Origin: Shewanella benthica
GTDB taxonomy: Bacteria > Pseudomonadota > Gammaproteobacteria > Enterobacterales > Shewanellaceae
DNA: 64,000 nt
Assembly: GCA_023284085.1 (NCBI GenBank)
Contig: JAKVHY010000019.1
Span: 47,916 to 111,915, forward strand
Reading direction: 5' to 3'
Shown: piece after piece, positions 28,866 to 37,570 of the stretch
How the letters are laid out: each line of letters starts with the position of its first letter
Numbering within the stretch: position 1 is the first letter of the stretch
Made by a program: the position numbers and the translations under genes
The notes under the pieces: model-generated
Databases searched by the model: none
What the model saw: the letters and a program-made list of their open reading frames with translations, nothing else
Told to the model about the DNA's origin: nothing

Positions 28866-29835
28866 CTCGAGGAAGACAAAAAAGTGTAATTATGTTGTTA
28901 AGTGCTCATCTAATGTTCGTCCTGACGTAGAATTGTTCATTTTGATGCTTGGGTGAGCAATTTTTCTGGTGTGGAAAACATGATTTATTGCATGACTCTT
29001 ATATTTTACCGACTTATCTTTTTGATTTTGACCTAATGAGTGCTCAGAAATTGCTGAATTATCTCAATTAGCGCTTTAACAGCCATTAACAATAATGAAT
29101 TTGTGTGTGGTTTTATAAGCTAATAGTCATTAGAGGATAAATATTAAAGAGAGATAGTGAGTCGGCTTTATTATTCTCGTTATCATTTTCGCTACTATAC
29201 GTGGTCAAGTGCAATCTTGCTTCTTTATCACTTCCTACTATATGCCTTGGAATATGATGCAGACTTTCATATGTAGTAAAATTACATCTAAGGGCTTTCT
29301 GAGCAGGTTTTATCGGAAGGTGTTAAAACCCCCGCAGGGTAAGGGTTAGATTGAGTTATCCACTAAATCTGTGGATAAGCCTGTGGGTTAAGTATGAAAA
29401 TGTGTTTCAAAGCCTCATAAACAGGGGGTTGAACTTAAAATCGTCACAATTTTCACTCTCGGATAAAAACTTATTAAAACATGCTCTTAGTAAAAGCAAG
29501 TGTTTATTGTGACCGCGCTGTGCATCGTTACAAAAATGTAACTGTAGTGTTAGGTCTCGTTGTGAGTTAATCCGCCAGTTTCATTGGTTTTCGGTCGACT
29601 ATTAACCTTTTCTGCTGTTTTTAATCTATGTTTTAAAATTTCATTAAAAATAAATGGTATTGCTATTATTTTCTGCTACGACTTTAGCGTAAAAGATGAG
29701 ATAGGGGGTTCACGTATCCGTTATCTCATTATTGTTCCAATTTATCTCAATGGAGATAAATATATCTCATCTTTATTCACACGAGTCCCTTAATTGGTTT
29801 AAAATACTGCGCTGCTTAAAAAAGGAACTCGGTTA
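28866..29835. other. Long non-coding region between the tRNA-Asn array and uvrB
   Basis: About 970 bp with no gene I can support. It holds a cluster of DnaA-box-like sites (29356-29390), a cluster of TTATCTCA-type sequences (29695-29771) and a possible uvrB promoter (TTCACA at 29776-29781, 18 bp, TAAAAT at 29800-29805). No LexA box of the CTG-N10-CAG type was recognised before uvrB. Confidence 0.5.
29356..29390. promoter_or_regulatory. Cluster of DnaA-box-like 9-mers
   Basis: TTATCCACT (29356-29364) faces TGTGGATAA (29370-29378), the latter a perfect DnaA box on the minus strand. TGTGGGTTA (29382-29390) is a relaxed third copy. The inverted pair is separated by 5 bp. Confidence 0.5.
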
Positions 29836-31851
29836 GTGACAGAATCAACATTTCGGCTGGAATCAGAATATTCGCCTGCAGGCGATCAACCCAAGGCGAT
29901 AGCTAAGTTGGTCGATGGCATTGAATCAGGACTTGCAACTCAGACTCTACTTGGGGTCACAGGCTCAGGTAAAACATTTACGATTGCCAATGTTATCAAG
30001 AAGATGGGAAGGCCAACGATCATTATGGCCCCGAATAAAACATTGGCGGCGCAGCTGTACGGAGAGATGAAAGAGTTTTTCCCGCACAATGCTGTAGAAT
30101 ATTTTGTCTCTTACTATGATTATTATCAACCCGAGGCCTACGTTCCCTCCACCAACACCTTCATAGAGAAAGATGCGTCGGTGAATGCACATATCGAACA
30201 GATGCGTCTTTCTGCAACGAAAGCACTCCTAGAGCGAAAGGATGTGGTCTTAATCGCTTCGGTATCGGCTATTTATGGTCTAGGTGACCCCAAATCTTAT
30301 TTGAAGATGTTGTTACATCTTAGACAGGGTGACTTCATGGGGCAAAGGGATATTCTCTTACGTCTCAGCGAACTCCAATACACACGTAACGACATTTCGT
30401 TAGATCGTGGTACGTTTCGAGTCAGGGGGGAAGTGATTGATATATTTCCGGCAGATTCTGACAAGCATGCGATACGTGTTGAGCTTTTTGATGACGAGAT
30501 TGAGCGGTTAAGCATGTTCGATCCTCTCACTGGCCGTATTATAAAGCGTATCGCCAGGATATCTGTGTACCCCAAGAGCCATTATGTGACTCCCAGAGAA
30601 AAAATTATAGCCGCTACAGAAGAGATAAAAAAGGAGCTCATAGAGCGCAAGCAGCAATTACTGGACAATAATAAATTAATAGAAGCCCAGAGAATATCTG
30701 AGCGAGTTCAATACGACCTGGAAATGATGGTGGAATTAGGTTATTGCTCAGGTATAGAAAACTATTCACGCTACCTCTCCGGCAGAGCCACTGGAGAGGG
30801 ACCGCCGACATTGCTGGACTATTTGCCCGATGATGGCTTGCTGATCATCGATGAATCTCATGTCACAGTGCCTCAAATTGGTGCCATGTATAAAGGCGAT
30901 CGTTCGAGGAAGTCAAATCTTGTGGAATATGGTTTCCGCCTACCTTCTGCACTCGATAACCGTCCTCTTAAGTTTGAAGAGTTTGAAGATTTGATGCCGC
31001 AAACGATTTTTGTCTCCGCGACTCCGAGTCAATATGAGATCGATAAGTGCGATGGAGAGATTGCCGAGCAAGTCGTTAGACCTACTGGCTTACTGGATCC
31101 TGAAGTGGAAGTTAGACCCGTGGGGACTCAGGTCGATGATCTACTTTCTCAGATAGGTAAAAGGATTAAGGTCAATGAGCGGGTGTTGGTCACGACACTC
31201 ACAAAACGCATGTCGGAAGACTTAAGTGAATATCTAGACGAACATGGTATCAAGGTCAGGTATCTGCACTCAGATATAGATACGGTTGAAAGAGTAGAGA
31301 TTATTCGAGATCTTCGTTTGGGCGTTTTCGATGTCCTGGTTGGCATCAACTTACTGCGTGAAGGTTTGGATATGCCGGAAGTCTCCCTGGTGTGTATTCT
31401 CGATGCTGATAAAGAGGGCTTCTTGCGTTCCGAACGTTCGTTAATTCAGACTATGGGTCGCGCTGCCCGAAATATTAATGGCAAGGTCATATTGTATGCA
31501 GACCGCATCACTAAATCCATGGCGGCAGCCATGGGGGAAACAGAGCGACGGCGTAAAATGCAGCATCAATATAATCTCGATAACGGTATAACGCCTACAG
31601 GAGTCGTGAAAAAAATTACCGATGTGATGGATGTGGGCGAGAGAGACAAGGGGATCTTAGGGGATTACAGCAGTCTTAATGTTGCCGAAAACAGGGCTAA
31701 GTATGTTGTCCAGGATGCGGCAAGTTTAAGCCATCAAATCGATGCGCTCGAGAAGCAGATGCATGAACATGCGAAGAACTTAGAATTTGAACAAGCCGCC
31801 GCGGTCAGGGATCAGGTGCTGAAGCTCAGAGATGCCTTTATTAAAGCGTGA
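29836..31851 (+). CDS. uvrB: Excinuclease ABC subunit B
   Basis: DNA-damage verification helicase-like subunit of nucleotide excision repair. 671 residues (E. coli 673). GTG start after AAGGAACT. Walker A is [13 protein letters not shown] (about 40-52), the beta-hairpin region is [12 protein letters not shown] (about 92-103), Walker B is [10 protein letters not shown], motifs V-VI are [44 protein letters not shown] (quoted here as a region, about 503-546), and the C-terminal UVR domain for UvrC/UvrA contact is [13 protein letters not shown]. It appears monocistronic, with its own terminator. Confidence 0.98.
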   Translation: MTESTFRLESEYSPAGDQPKAIAKLVDGIESGLATQTLLGVTGSGKTFTIANVIKKMGRPTIIMAPNKTLAAQLYGEMKEFFPHNAVEYFVSYYDYYQPEAYVPSTNTFIEKDASVNAHIEQMRLSATKALLERKDVVLIASVSAIYGLGDPKSYLKMLLHLRQGDFMGQRDILLRLSELQYTRNDISLDRGTFRVRGEVIDIFPADSDKHAIRVELFDDEIERLSMFDPLTGRIIKRIARISVYPKSHYVTPREKIIAATEEIKKELIERKQQLLDNNKLIEAQRISERVQYDLEMMVELGYCSGIENYSRYLSGRATGEGPPTLLDYLPDDGLLIIDESHVTVPQIGAMYKGDRSRKSNLVEYGFRLPSALDNRPLKFEEFEDLMPQTIFVSATPSQYEIDKCDGEIAEQVVRPTGLLDPEVEVRPVGTQVDDLLSQIGKRIKVNERVLVTTLTKRMSEDLSEYLDEHGIKVRYLHSDIDTVERVEIIRDLRLGVFDVLVGINLLREGLDMPEVSLVCILDADKEGFLRSERSLIQTMGRAARNINGKVILYADRITKSMAAAMGETERRRKMQHQYNLDNGITPTGVVKKITDVMDVGERDKGILGDYSSLNVAENRAKYVVQDAASLSHQIDALEKQMHEHAKNLEFEQAAAVRDQVLKLRDAFIKA

Positions 31852-31938
31852 TAATAGAGATTACATGGTTAAGCTTGATTTAGAGATGGCATGGTTAAAG
31901 CTTGATATAGAGAAGTTTTAATTCGAGCTTAATATGAC

Positions 31939-31975
31939 AGCAGCAACACACTTATTCGTGTTGCTGCTTTCTTTT
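31939..31975 (+). terminator. Intrinsic terminator after uvrB
   Basis: AGCAGCAACAC (31939-31949) and GTGTTGCTGCT (31958-31968) form an 11-bp stem followed by TTCTTTT. Just before it, two near-identical segments of about 25 bp (31864-31914, each with GGTTAA(A)GCTTGAT) form a small tandem duplication. Confidence 0.85.
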
Positions 31976-32005
31976 GCTACACATTCAATTTATCAACAGG
32001 CTTAT

Positions 32006-32623
32006 CTATACCGCGTCTGCAGGCTGCTTACGCAATAAGGTTATCGCGTAAAGCATTAAGAAGATGATGATGCCGCTGATAACGCCCACCAGGTGAGCCT
32101 CTGTCGCGACTCTGGCACCTATCATCTCAGTGACTTCCTGACTGGCACCATAAACCTGCTCATATGCAACTTTGATGATGACACCAAACAACAATAGGTA
32201 ACCTGACTTTAATCCTGTGGTAATGTCTTTTATCGCGCCATAGGTAAACAATCCATGCAGCATACCACTCAGGCCTACATATCCGATCAAACCTGGATAA
32301 AACAGGTATAGACCTATGCCTTGAAGTAGACAACAGAGCCCGAAGAGCGAAGTGAACAGCAATAAACGATAATGGCTGTGGTGGAGCAGCACTATGACCC
32401 AGAGGCCCGCCAGATTCATGAGTAAATGCCAGGCGTTGGTATGAAGCAAGTTGCCGCTCAGTAGTCGCCAATACTCGCCTTCACCTATCTCTACTCTTCT
32501 ATAAGCGAGGGAGTCAGCCAAGTTTAACCAATAGAGCCCTATGCATAGGATAGTGACCAGAGTGACCAGGCAATAACTCGAAGATAACCACTGCCTGATT
32601 TTTGTGGGAATGATAACCGTCAT
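32006..32623 (-). CDS. rrtA: Rhombosortase-like rhomboid intramembrane serine protease
   Basis: 205 residues from the ATG at 32623, chosen because it begins 2 bp after the queC stop (an upstream in-frame start at 32713 would run into queC coding sequence). A six-helix membrane protein: a periplasmic EGEYWRLLSGNLLHTNAWHLLMNLAGL segment, the nucleophile Ser in YVGLSGMLHGLF, and the catalytic His in ATEAHLVGVISG. These are rhomboid signatures. The small size and LSGxLHG form fit rhombosortase (Rrt), which cleaves GlyGly-CTERM proteins before their surface release. No GlyGly-CTERM substrate was seen in this window, so its targets lie elsewhere. Confidence 0.85.
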   Translation of the reverse strand: MTVIIPTKIRQWLSSSYCLVTLVTILCIGLYWLNLADSLAYRRVEIGEGEYWRLLSGNLLHTNAWHLLMNLAGLWVIVLLHHSHYRLLLFTSLFGLCCLLQGIGLYLFYPGLIGYVGLSGMLHGLFTYGAIKDITTGLKSGYLLLFGVIIKVAYEQVYGASQEVTEMIGARVATEAHLVGVISGIIIFLMLYAITLLRKQPADAV

Positions 32624-32625
32624 GG

Positions 32626-33315
32626 TTATTGCGCTATTTTGGCGGCTAAATCTAACTGTACTTGCACCTTGTTCTTCAAGTAATCGTCTAAGCCCGTTTG
32701 TCTTAATAAACAAGCTGGGCAGGTACCACAGCCTGATCCAACGATATCGTTATAACAGGTCAAGGTCTCATCTCGGACTAAATCCAGGCTATTATACTTA
32801 TCGGCAAGTGCCCAGGTTTCGGCCTTATTTAGCCACATCAAAGGCGTAACAAGCTCAAGCTGTCTGTCCATTCCCTGAACGAGCGCCGATGCCATCGCCT
32901 TGACAAAATCATCACGACAATCGGGATAGCCTGAATAGTCGGTTTCACATACGCCTGTTATCACAGCCTCCGCACCCAGTTGATAGGCAAAGATTCCGGC
33001 TAACGTGAGAAACAAGATATTACGACCCGGCACAAAAGTATTGGGCAAACCATTGTCCATGAGCGTGTTGGAGACGGCGATATCGTCTCGGGTTAATGCC
33101 GAGATGGCGAGCTCGTTTAACATGGTGACATCCAGGACTTTATGACTCGCTAAACCAAGACGTTTACCCAGTCCCTTAGCGACTTCAATTTCCTGACTAT
33201 GGCGTTGTCCATAATCGAAGGTGATACCGTGGACTTCATCATATTGCTCGAGTGCTTGGATTAAACAGGTTGTTGAATCTTGTCCACCACTAAAAACGAT
33301 GACTGCTTTTGACAT
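32626..33315 (-). CDS. queC: 7-cyano-7-deazaguanine synthase QueC
   Basis: Makes preQ0 from 7-carboxy-7-deazaguanine in queuosine biosynthesis. About 229 residues from the ATG at 33315. An in-frame ATG at 33324 adds three residues, but GAG lies at better SD distance from 33315, and [16 protein letters not shown] is the family-typical start. PP-loop ATP motif SGGQDSTTC, then the zinc-binding C-terminal Cys set [19 protein letters not shown]. It is divergent from queE, so the 33316-33483 gap holds both promoters. rrtA follows in the same transcript. Confidence 0.96.
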   Translation of the reverse strand: MSKAVIVFSGGQDSTTCLIQALEQYDEVHGITFDYGQRHSQEIEVAKGLGKRLGLASHKVLDVTMLNELAISALTRDDIAVSNTLMDNGLPNTFVPGRNILFLTLAGIFAYQLGAEAVITGVCETDYSGYPDCRDDFVKAMASALVQGMDRQLELVTPLMWLNKAETWALADKYNSLDLVRDETLTCYNDIVGSGCGTCPACLLRQTGLDDYLKNKVQVQLDLAAKIAQ

Positions 33316-33483
33316 TATGATCACTCAAGTATTTAAATTGCCATCATTTTAACTGACAGACCCTCACTTGTATAATATCACTTGTACGAGTATCGGTTTT
33401 TTACTCGCTTTTGAGTGATGTTAAAGCTTGCCTGCAAACAAAAAATACACTATAACTGCCGGCCATCCTTGTAGAGGTAGATC

Positions 33484-34152
33484 ATGAAGTATCCAGTGAA
33501 TGAAGTTTTTGAGACCATCCAGGGGGAAGGTGTTTTTACCGGCGTACCTGCCATCTTTGTGAGGCTTCAGGGTTGCCCGGTTGGGTGTTCGTGGTGTGAT
33601 ACTAAACATACATGGGATGTTCTTGAAAAAAATCGAGTCGCCCCTGAATTGGTGATCCAGGTTGATGGAGAGATTGGTCGCTGGTCCGAGTTAACTGCAG
33701 AAGAGCTGATTAACTTCTTTATGCGCAAAGGTTTCAATGCTAAGCATGTTGTGATCACGGGCGGAGAGCCATGCATCCACGACCTGGCAGAATTAACATC
33801 ACAACTAAACAGCCAAGGATATGGGACTCAAATCGAGACCAGTGGTACGTTCGAGGTGATCTGTTCAGATAAGACTTGGGTTACGGTGTCACCTAAGGTG
33901 AATATGAAAGCGGGCATGGCGGTACTGACTCAGGCACTCGAGCGAGCCGATGAGATTAAGCATCCGGTAGCCACGTCCAAACATATCGAGGATTTGGATG
34001 AACTGCTTGAGGGGATTGAACTCGGGGATAAAACAATCTGCCTGCAACCCATTAGTCAGAAACCTCGTGCCACAGAGCTTGCAATGAAAACCTGTATCGA
34101 GCGTAACTGGCGTTTATCGATACAGACGCATAAATACCTCAATATAGATTAA
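33484..34152 (+). CDS. queE: 7-carboxy-7-deazaguanine synthase QueE (radical SAM)
   Basis: Radical SAM enzyme that rearranges CPH4 to CDG, the substrate of QueC. 222 residues. The cluster motif is CPVGCSWC (C-X3-C-X2-C, about 33-40), followed by DTKHTWDV. The SAM-binding GGE is in VVITGGEPCIHDL, and substrate-side segments include QIETSGTFEV and VTVSPKVNMK. ATG follows TAGAGGTAG. Neighbouring queC makes the pathway assignment firm. An imperfect inverted repeat (34163-34170 with 34192-34199) lies after the stop but lacks a T-run. Confidence 0.95.
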   Translation: MKYPVNEVFETIQGEGVFTGVPAIFVRLQGCPVGCSWCDTKHTWDVLEKNRVAPELVIQVDGEIGRWSELTAEELINFFMRKGFNAKHVVITGGEPCIHDLAELTSQLNSQGYGTQIETSGTFEVICSDKTWVTVSPKVNMKAGMAVLTQALERADEIKHPVATSKHIEDLDELLEGIELGDKTICLQPISQKPRATELAMKTCIERNWRLSIQTHKYLNID

Positions 34153-34305
34153 TTCAGCCGTTGAGCCTAGATAGCTAACGTATGTTAATACCTAGGCTCT
34201 AACGCATGTCACATCGAAGCTGTTAAATTTATTATTACCTTCGTTGAGCGTACCCATGTCTTCCTTAGCTTATTCAAGTGCACTCAGGCTTGCAGTATTT
34301 GTTGT

Positions 34306-35367
34306 CTACGTTAACTGGCCGGTGAGATCGAAATTTTTGAGTTGGTTGTCAAACTCGCTGAGATCCCCTATGTTTTCCTTAACCCATTCAGAGTTGTAGT
34401 AAGTATCCAGATAACGTTCACCTGAATCACACAGCAGAGTGACTAGTGAGCCCGTTTCTCCCTTAGCATGCATCCTGGCGGCTATCTGCAATACCCCATA
34501 AAGGTTGGTTCCGGTAGATGCCCCAGCTTTACGGCCGATCAACTTCTCTAACCAGTAGATGGTTGCTACTGATGCGGTGTCAGGTATCTTCTCCATATGG
34601 TCGATAACCCCAGGTATGAAAGAAGGCTCGACGCGTGGTCTGCCTATGCCTTCAATCTTACTGCCGTTGACCGATGTGATCGAGTTGTCACCGCTGGTGT
34701 AGTAATCATAGAAAACCGAGTTGTCAGGATCGACTACACATAGTTGCGTATCGAGTTGTTGATAACGGATATAACGCCCAATCGTCGCCGATGTGCCACC
34801 AGTGCCTGGACTCATCACAATCCACTTGGGTATAGGGTGGGGCTCCTTGTTCATCTGCTCAAAGATAGAATTAGCAATATTGTTATTGCCTCGCCAATCC
34901 GTCGCCCGTTCAGCATAGGTAAATTGATCCATGTAATGGCCTTTCAATTCACTGGCTAAACGTTCTGATTCTGCGTAGATTTCATTGGAGTGATCGACAA
35001 AATGACACTGCCCACCATAAAATTCTATTTGTTGCACTTTTTTCTTCGCGGTAGTGCGAGGCATTACTGCGATAAACGGTAAGCCTAATAGGCGGGCAAA
35101 ATAGGCTTCCGATACCGCCGTGCTGCCCGATGAGGACTCTATGACTGTGGTCCCTTCGCTAATCCAGCCATTACATAATGCATAAAGGAAGAGTGAACGA
35201 GCCAGTCTATGCTTCAAGCTTCCTGTTGGATGAGTGCTTTCATCTTTCAGGTAGATATCGATACCTGTCAGTACCGGGAGATCTAACTTAATTAAATGTG
35301 TGTCAGCACTACGCTGATAATCAGCGTCTATGATTGCGATTGCCTGATTTATCCAAGAAGATGCCAT
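34306..35367 (-). CDS. PLP-dependent cysteine synthase-fold enzyme, Cds1-like (L-cysteine desulfhydrase)
   Basis: 353 residues, fold type II PLP enzyme. The PLP Lys lies in [16 protein letters not shown] (about 41-56), the Asn/Ser loop in [22 protein letters not shown], the phosphate-binding Gly loop in [16 protein letters not shown] (about 194-209), and the C-terminal Ser in [14 protein letters not shown]. It closely resembles the group that includes mycobacterial Cds1, which degrades L-cysteine to H2S, pyruvate and ammonia, rather than biosynthetic CysK/CysM. The desulfhydrase activity is inferred from family resemblance. It stands alone between queE and the tRNA-Tyr array. Confidence 0.78.
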   Translation of the reverse strand: MASSWINQAIAIIDADYQRSADTHLIKLDLPVLTGIDIYLKDESTHPTGSLKHRLARSLFLYALCNGWISEGTTVIESSSGSTAVSEAYFARLLGLPFIAVMPRTTAKKKVQQIEFYGGQCHFVDHSNEIYAESERLASELKGHYMDQFTYAERATDWRGNNNIANSIFEQMNKEPHPIPKWIVMSPGTGGTSATIGRYIRYQQLDTQLCVVDPDNSVFYDYYTSGDNSITSVNGSKIEGIGRPRVEPSFIPGVIDHMEKIPDTASVATIYWLEKLIGRKAGASTGTNLYGVLQIAARMHAKGETGSLVTLLCDSGERYLDTYYNSEWVKENIGDLSEFDNQLKNFDLTGQLT

Positions 35368-35562
35368 GCTGCCTCTGATTGTTGAAGGTGAATATAATGG
35401 AATGCAGCCGATAATAACTAAATTGAATAAATCGTGAAAGTTGAATCTGAGGCCGTAGGCGATAGATGTAGGTAGATATGGGTTTCAAGTTGGGAAATTT
35501 ACAAATGGAACTGAGATAACAAAAGGGGATGTACAGGTGAGATAGGCGGTTTATGAGAGAAG

Positions 35563-35647
35563 TGGTGGAGGGAGAAGGATTCGAACCTTCGAAGGCTGAG
35601 CCGTCAGATTTACAGTCTGATCCCTTTGGCCACTCGGGAACCCCTCC
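35563..35647 (-). tRNA. tRNA-Tyr(GTA), copy 1
   Basis: 85 nt including CCA, with a long variable arm. Anticodon loop CTGTAAA gives GUA (queuosine target). Acceptor GGAGGGG pairs with the 3' strand. Identical to the other four copies. Confidence 0.97.
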
Positions 35648-35750
35648 ACATTTTTCTCTTCTGACTAAATATCATTCTACGGCGAGCCATCACTGCAGGA
35701 CAAAAAATTAGCTTTTACACGTTTAAACTAACTAACTAAATAAATAAAGA

Positions 35751-35835
35751 TGGTGGAGGGAGAAGGATTCGAACCTTCGAAGGCTGAGCCGTCAGATTTA
35801 CAGTCTGATCCCTTTGGCCACTCGGGAACCCCTCC
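35751..35835 (-). tRNA. tRNA-Tyr(GTA), copy 2
   Basis: 85 nt including CCA, class II with long variable arm, anticodon GUA. Part of a tandem duplication that includes the spacer. Confidence 0.97.
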
Positions 35836-35936
35836 ACATTTTTATCTTTTGACTAATATCATTCTACCGTGACAATCACAGCATGAAGAAACATTAGCTT
35901 TTACACGTTTAAACTAACTAACTAACCAAATAAAGA

Positions 35937-36021
35937 TGGTGGAGGGAGAAGGATTCGAACCTTCGAAGGCTGAGCCGTCAGATTTACAGTCTGATCCCTT
36001 TGGCCACTCGGGAACCCCTCC
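35937..36021 (-). tRNA. tRNA-Tyr(GTA), copy 3
   Basis: 85 nt including CCA, anticodon GUA, spacer nearly identical to that of copy 2. Confidence 0.97.
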
Positions 36022-36114
36022 ACATTTTTATCTTTTTACTAATATCATTCTACCGTAACAATCACAGCATGAAGAAACATTAGCTTTCACACGTCTAAAG
36101 TCACTAAACAAAGA

Positions 36115-36199
36115 TGGTGGAGGGAGAAGGATTCGAACCTTCGAAGGCTGAGCCGTCAGATTTACAGTCTGATCCCTTTGGCCACTCGGGAACCCCTCC
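36115..36199 (-). tRNA. tRNA-Tyr(GTA), copy 4
   Basis: 85 nt including CCA, anticodon GUA. The upstream spacer (to copy 5) is short and unrelated to the repeated spacer. Confidence 0.97.
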
Positions 36200-36230
36200 G
36201 GATATCTTTATTTTATTTCTTTAGTGCAAA

Positions 36231-36315
36231 TGGTGGAGGGAGAAGGATTCGAACCTTCGAAGGCTGAGCCGTCAGATTTACAGTCTGATCCCTTTGGCCA
36301 CTCGGGAACCCCTCC
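36231..36315 (-). tRNA. tRNA-Tyr(GTA), copy 5 (promoter-proximal)
   Basis: 85 nt including CCA, anticodon GUA, first gene after the array promoter. Confidence 0.97.
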
Positions 36316-36330
36316 TCAATTGCGGCGGCA

Positions 36331-36359
36331 ATAGTAGTCACAAACTACAAGCGTGTAAA
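36331..36359 (-). promoter_or_regulatory. Sigma70 promoter of the tRNA-Tyr array
   Basis: Read on the minus strand: -35 TTTACA (36359-36354), 17 bp, -10 TACTAT (36336-36331), then a GC-rich discriminator (TGCCGCCGC). Same architecture as the tRNA-Asn promoter. Confidence 0.78.
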
Positions 36360-36440
36360 GCCTCTATTTGAAAAAAAAGCTAAAGTTCTGGTTTAAGCGG
36401 TCGATTAACTATCAACGAGTTGATTTAGTGATGTTTTTTT

Positions 36441-36959
36441 ATGCGATCGAGTTCAGTATTAGTAAATGAGTCACAATTAGGCACTAGGCTTAATCATGCG
36501 ATAGATAATGGTCGTCGGGGAGAGTTTGCTCTTTTATTGGCCCTGTTATCTACCGATGCTCGTGATATGGCTCAATTTCAAACTGAACAGCCGGGTAAAA
36601 ATAGTGATGACCTACTGCGAACAAAGTTTGATATCGCAAAACCTCAGCAGTTAATTGCCGATCTGTCAGTGGTTAGCTCGCCGGTAGAACATAGTCGTGT
36701 ATTTAGAGAGGGCGGTGCTCGCGCTTTTCAATTGGCCCAAGCTATCCAAGCCGAAGCTATGGTTACCCGAGGACATGAACCCGTGGAGATGCAAGAGGTG
36801 CTGACAAATTGTGATCTCTTAACACGAGCCAAATTCATCAGGTCAAAATCGAATGACCTCGACCTGGACTATGGCTATTCAACAGGTCTCGAACCCCCTC
36901 ATTTTGTTGATATTCTTTCTCAGCAAAGACAGATGAGTCGAATCATTGCAACATGTTAG
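36441..36959 (+). CDS. Conserved-looking cytoplasmic protein, unknown function
   Basis: 172 residues, no signal peptide, no membrane segment, no motif I recognise. The N-terminal part (LGTRLNHAIDNGRRGEFALLLALLSTDARDMAQF) looks helical. A middle stretch (VSSPVEHSRVFREGGARAFQLAQAIQAEAMV) is also helical, and the C-terminus ends in RQMSRIIATC. SD before the ATG is weak. Codon use looks like its neighbours. It is flanked by the tRNA-Tyr array and a YfcZ-family gene, and nothing in the context assigns a role. Confidence 0.7.
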   Translation: MRSSSVLVNESQLGTRLNHAIDNGRRGEFALLLALLSTDARDMAQFQTEQPGKNSDDLLRTKFDIAKPQQLIADLSVVSSPVEHSRVFREGGARAFQLAQAIQAEAMVTRGHEPVEMQEVLTNCDLLTRAKFIRSKSNDLDLDYGYSTGLEPPHFVDILSQQRQMSRIIATC

Positions 36960-37130
36960 CCTGAGTTTTTAAGATTCAGTCGAATGAAATCTTGATACCC
37001 TTACTGTTTGATAATTGCCCCGCGGGCCAAATTGTATCGTTTTTATTGTTGAAGTTTGAGGTATCTAACAATGCCTCAATGACATTGGCGTATAATACTA
37101 AATTATGTTCATTTACGAGACAGATGTTCC

Positions 37131-37421
37131 ATGAAAAATATTCAGAATGCACAATCCACCCTAGTTAACGATACCTGTAATGATTGTGGTAGTTATGCCG
37201 ATATTGGCGCCGTGATCGATGAACACGATAGGCAATTGATCGTCAACTTTAGCGGGGCAGAGGCCCAGGCTGAATCAGAGTTATTACGAGAAAAAGTTCA
37301 AGCCAGATTTGATAATGTCAGCGTCGAATTAATCAGTGTAGATTCAGGCATTATTAGCCTAACGATTGATTTTGCTTTTAGTGCAGAAAAAATGATTTTC
37401 CAATTAGAAAATTCGATTTAG
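37131..37421 (+). CDS. YfcZ/YiiS family (DUF406) protein
   Basis: 96 residues. It has the family layout seen in E. coli YfcZ (94 residues): an N-terminal Cys pair (CNDCGSYADIGAVID), a central ferredoxin-like segment (EAQAESELLREKVQARFDNVSVEL) and the C-terminal LTIDFAFSAEKMIFQLEN, matching LDIDFTFACEAEMLIFQL of YfcZ. The function is not established. It is an isolated gene with intergenic regions of about 170 and 150 bp on its sides. Confidence 0.75.
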   Translation: MKNIQNAQSTLVNDTCNDCGSYADIGAVIDEHDRQLIVNFSGAEAQAESELLREKVQARFDNVSVELISVDSGIISLTIDFAFSAEKMIFQLENSI

Positions 37422-37570
37422 CATTATCCCCTTGTTGCTCAAATGTAATATTGTGTGTAGGCTAAATCGAAAATAATAATACCAATAATAATTTCAATAA
37501 CTTTGAATACATTAAGCATCATTATATGTAGTTTTGAGTGGGCAATCTTGCTTACTTTTTAGGGATATTC

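Larger units (their letters stand above)
35563..36199 (-). repeat. Tandem duplication of tRNA-Tyr plus spacer (about 178-188 bp units)
   Basis: Starts of consecutive copies are 188, 186 and 178 bp apart. Spacers share the ATATCATTCTAC, TTAGCTTTTACACG and AACTAACTAAC segments, so the unit duplicated was gene plus spacer. Confidence 0.85.

Noticed and set aside
29584..29793. 69-codon frame in the uvrB upstream region
   Set aside because: No SD, atypical hydrophobic composition, overlaps the TTATCTCA cluster and probable regulatory DNA.
32624..32713. Longer N-terminus for the rhombosortase (start at 32713)
   Set aside because: It would lie wholly within queC; the ATG at 32623, just after the queC stop, gives the normal family N-terminus.
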